Source: JBFKMV01 sp041629655 (GTDB taxonomy: Bacteria; Acidobacteriota; Polarisedimenticolia; Polarisedimenticolales; Polarisedimenticolaceae). Taken from it: a stretch of DNA of 12,380 nt. The notes under the pieces were generated by a model, which was not told the DNA's origin, ran no database searches, and was given only the letters and a program-made list of their open reading frames with translations. The DNA lies in contig JBFKMV010000160.1 in NCBI GenBank assembly GCA_041629655.1, positions 1 to 12,380 on the forward strand, in the 5' to 3' direction. Of the stretch, positions 12,176 through 12,380 are shown one piece after another. The position numbers were made by a program, and so were the translations under genes. The stretch's first letter is position 1; every line of letters begins with the position of its first letter.

Positions 12176-12380
12176 CGCCCGAGGCGCCGGGCCCGCGTTG
12201 ACGCCGGCAGCTCGTGCCCGGACCGATCGCTCCCGGAAGGCCGCCGGAGCAGGACCGCGAGCGCGGCACCGCGCCTGCGTTGCCACCTCGAGCGCGACCG
12301 CTGCGTGGGGTACCCGACGCTGCGCAGGGTGGCGGTGGAGAGGAGGATCTGGAGCATCGGACGGAAATCGATCCGGCACC
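12176..12380. other. Downstream intergenic stretch to the window edge
   Basis: These 205 bases hold no gene I can support. A weak inverted repeat CCGGGC (12187-12192) / GCCCGG (12216-12221) could belong to a terminator for the ATP-grasp gene, but the 23-base loop and lack of a T-run make this doubtful. A minus-strand frame crosses the region with Arg/Ser-rich composition and no recognisable family. Confidence 0.4.

Noticed and set aside
10298..12379. A 693-codon minus-strand frame across the lipoprotein and ATP-grasp genes
   Set aside because: It crosses two well-formed plus-strand genes and has no domain, ribosome-binding site or sensible N-terminus.

Overview
The window is high-G+C bacterial DNA, dense with genes on both strands and with no tRNA, rRNA, CRISPR array or insertion sequence that I could recognise. 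A PEP-CTERM exported protein, a DUF2511/YebY-like periplasmic protein, an alpha-PGM-type phosphoglucomutase and a choice-of-anchor B secreted protein together suggest a Gram-negative proteobacterium, most likely a gammaproteobacterium. This is inference from gene families, not a taxonomic result.

Layout, left to right. (1) Positions 1-1693, minus strand: a tightly packed operon of a small AtzG/DUF4089-like protein, an amidase-signature hydrolase and the first 28 codons of a Rossmann-fold NAD-dependent epimerase/dehydrogenase. Both junctions are 4-base overlaps. (2) Positions 1694-2963, plus strand: a structured, lower-G+C leader with several stem-loops, then a PEP-CTERM protein. (3) Positions 3040-4221, minus: an enolase-superfamily (mandelate racemase-like) enzyme. 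(4) Positions 4222-4736: a 515-base divergent intergenic region with copy A of a 73-base dispersed repeat and several hairpins, then a small exported DUF2511 protein (plus). (5) Positions 5278-6897, minus: a secreted choice-of-anchor B (LVIVD-repeat) protein ending in an almost pure Asp/Arg tail. (6) Positions 6898-7634: a 737-base intergenic region with copy B of the repeat. It ends in a 27-base palindrome that contains the start codon of a VOC-fold protein (7635-8066, plus). (7) Positions 8154-9785, minus: phosphoglucomutase. (8) Positions 10181-12175, plus: a two-gene unit of a Tat-like lipoprotein of unknown function followed 12 bases later by an ATP-grasp ligase of the MvdD/SAV_5884 RiPP-maturase type. 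(9) Positions 12176-12380: no gene seen.

Genes alternate in convergent and divergent pairs, so most are probably monocistronic. The clear operons are the amidase group and the lipoprotein/ATP-grasp pair. Convergent junctions at 2964-3039, 5130-5277 and 8067-8153 each carry an inverted repeat that may act as a two-way terminator. The best candidates for something undescribed are the ATP-grasp/lipoprotein pair, which has no recognisable classical precursor peptide beside it, and the dispersed repeat, whose two copies differ by a compensatory base-pair change in their hairpin.
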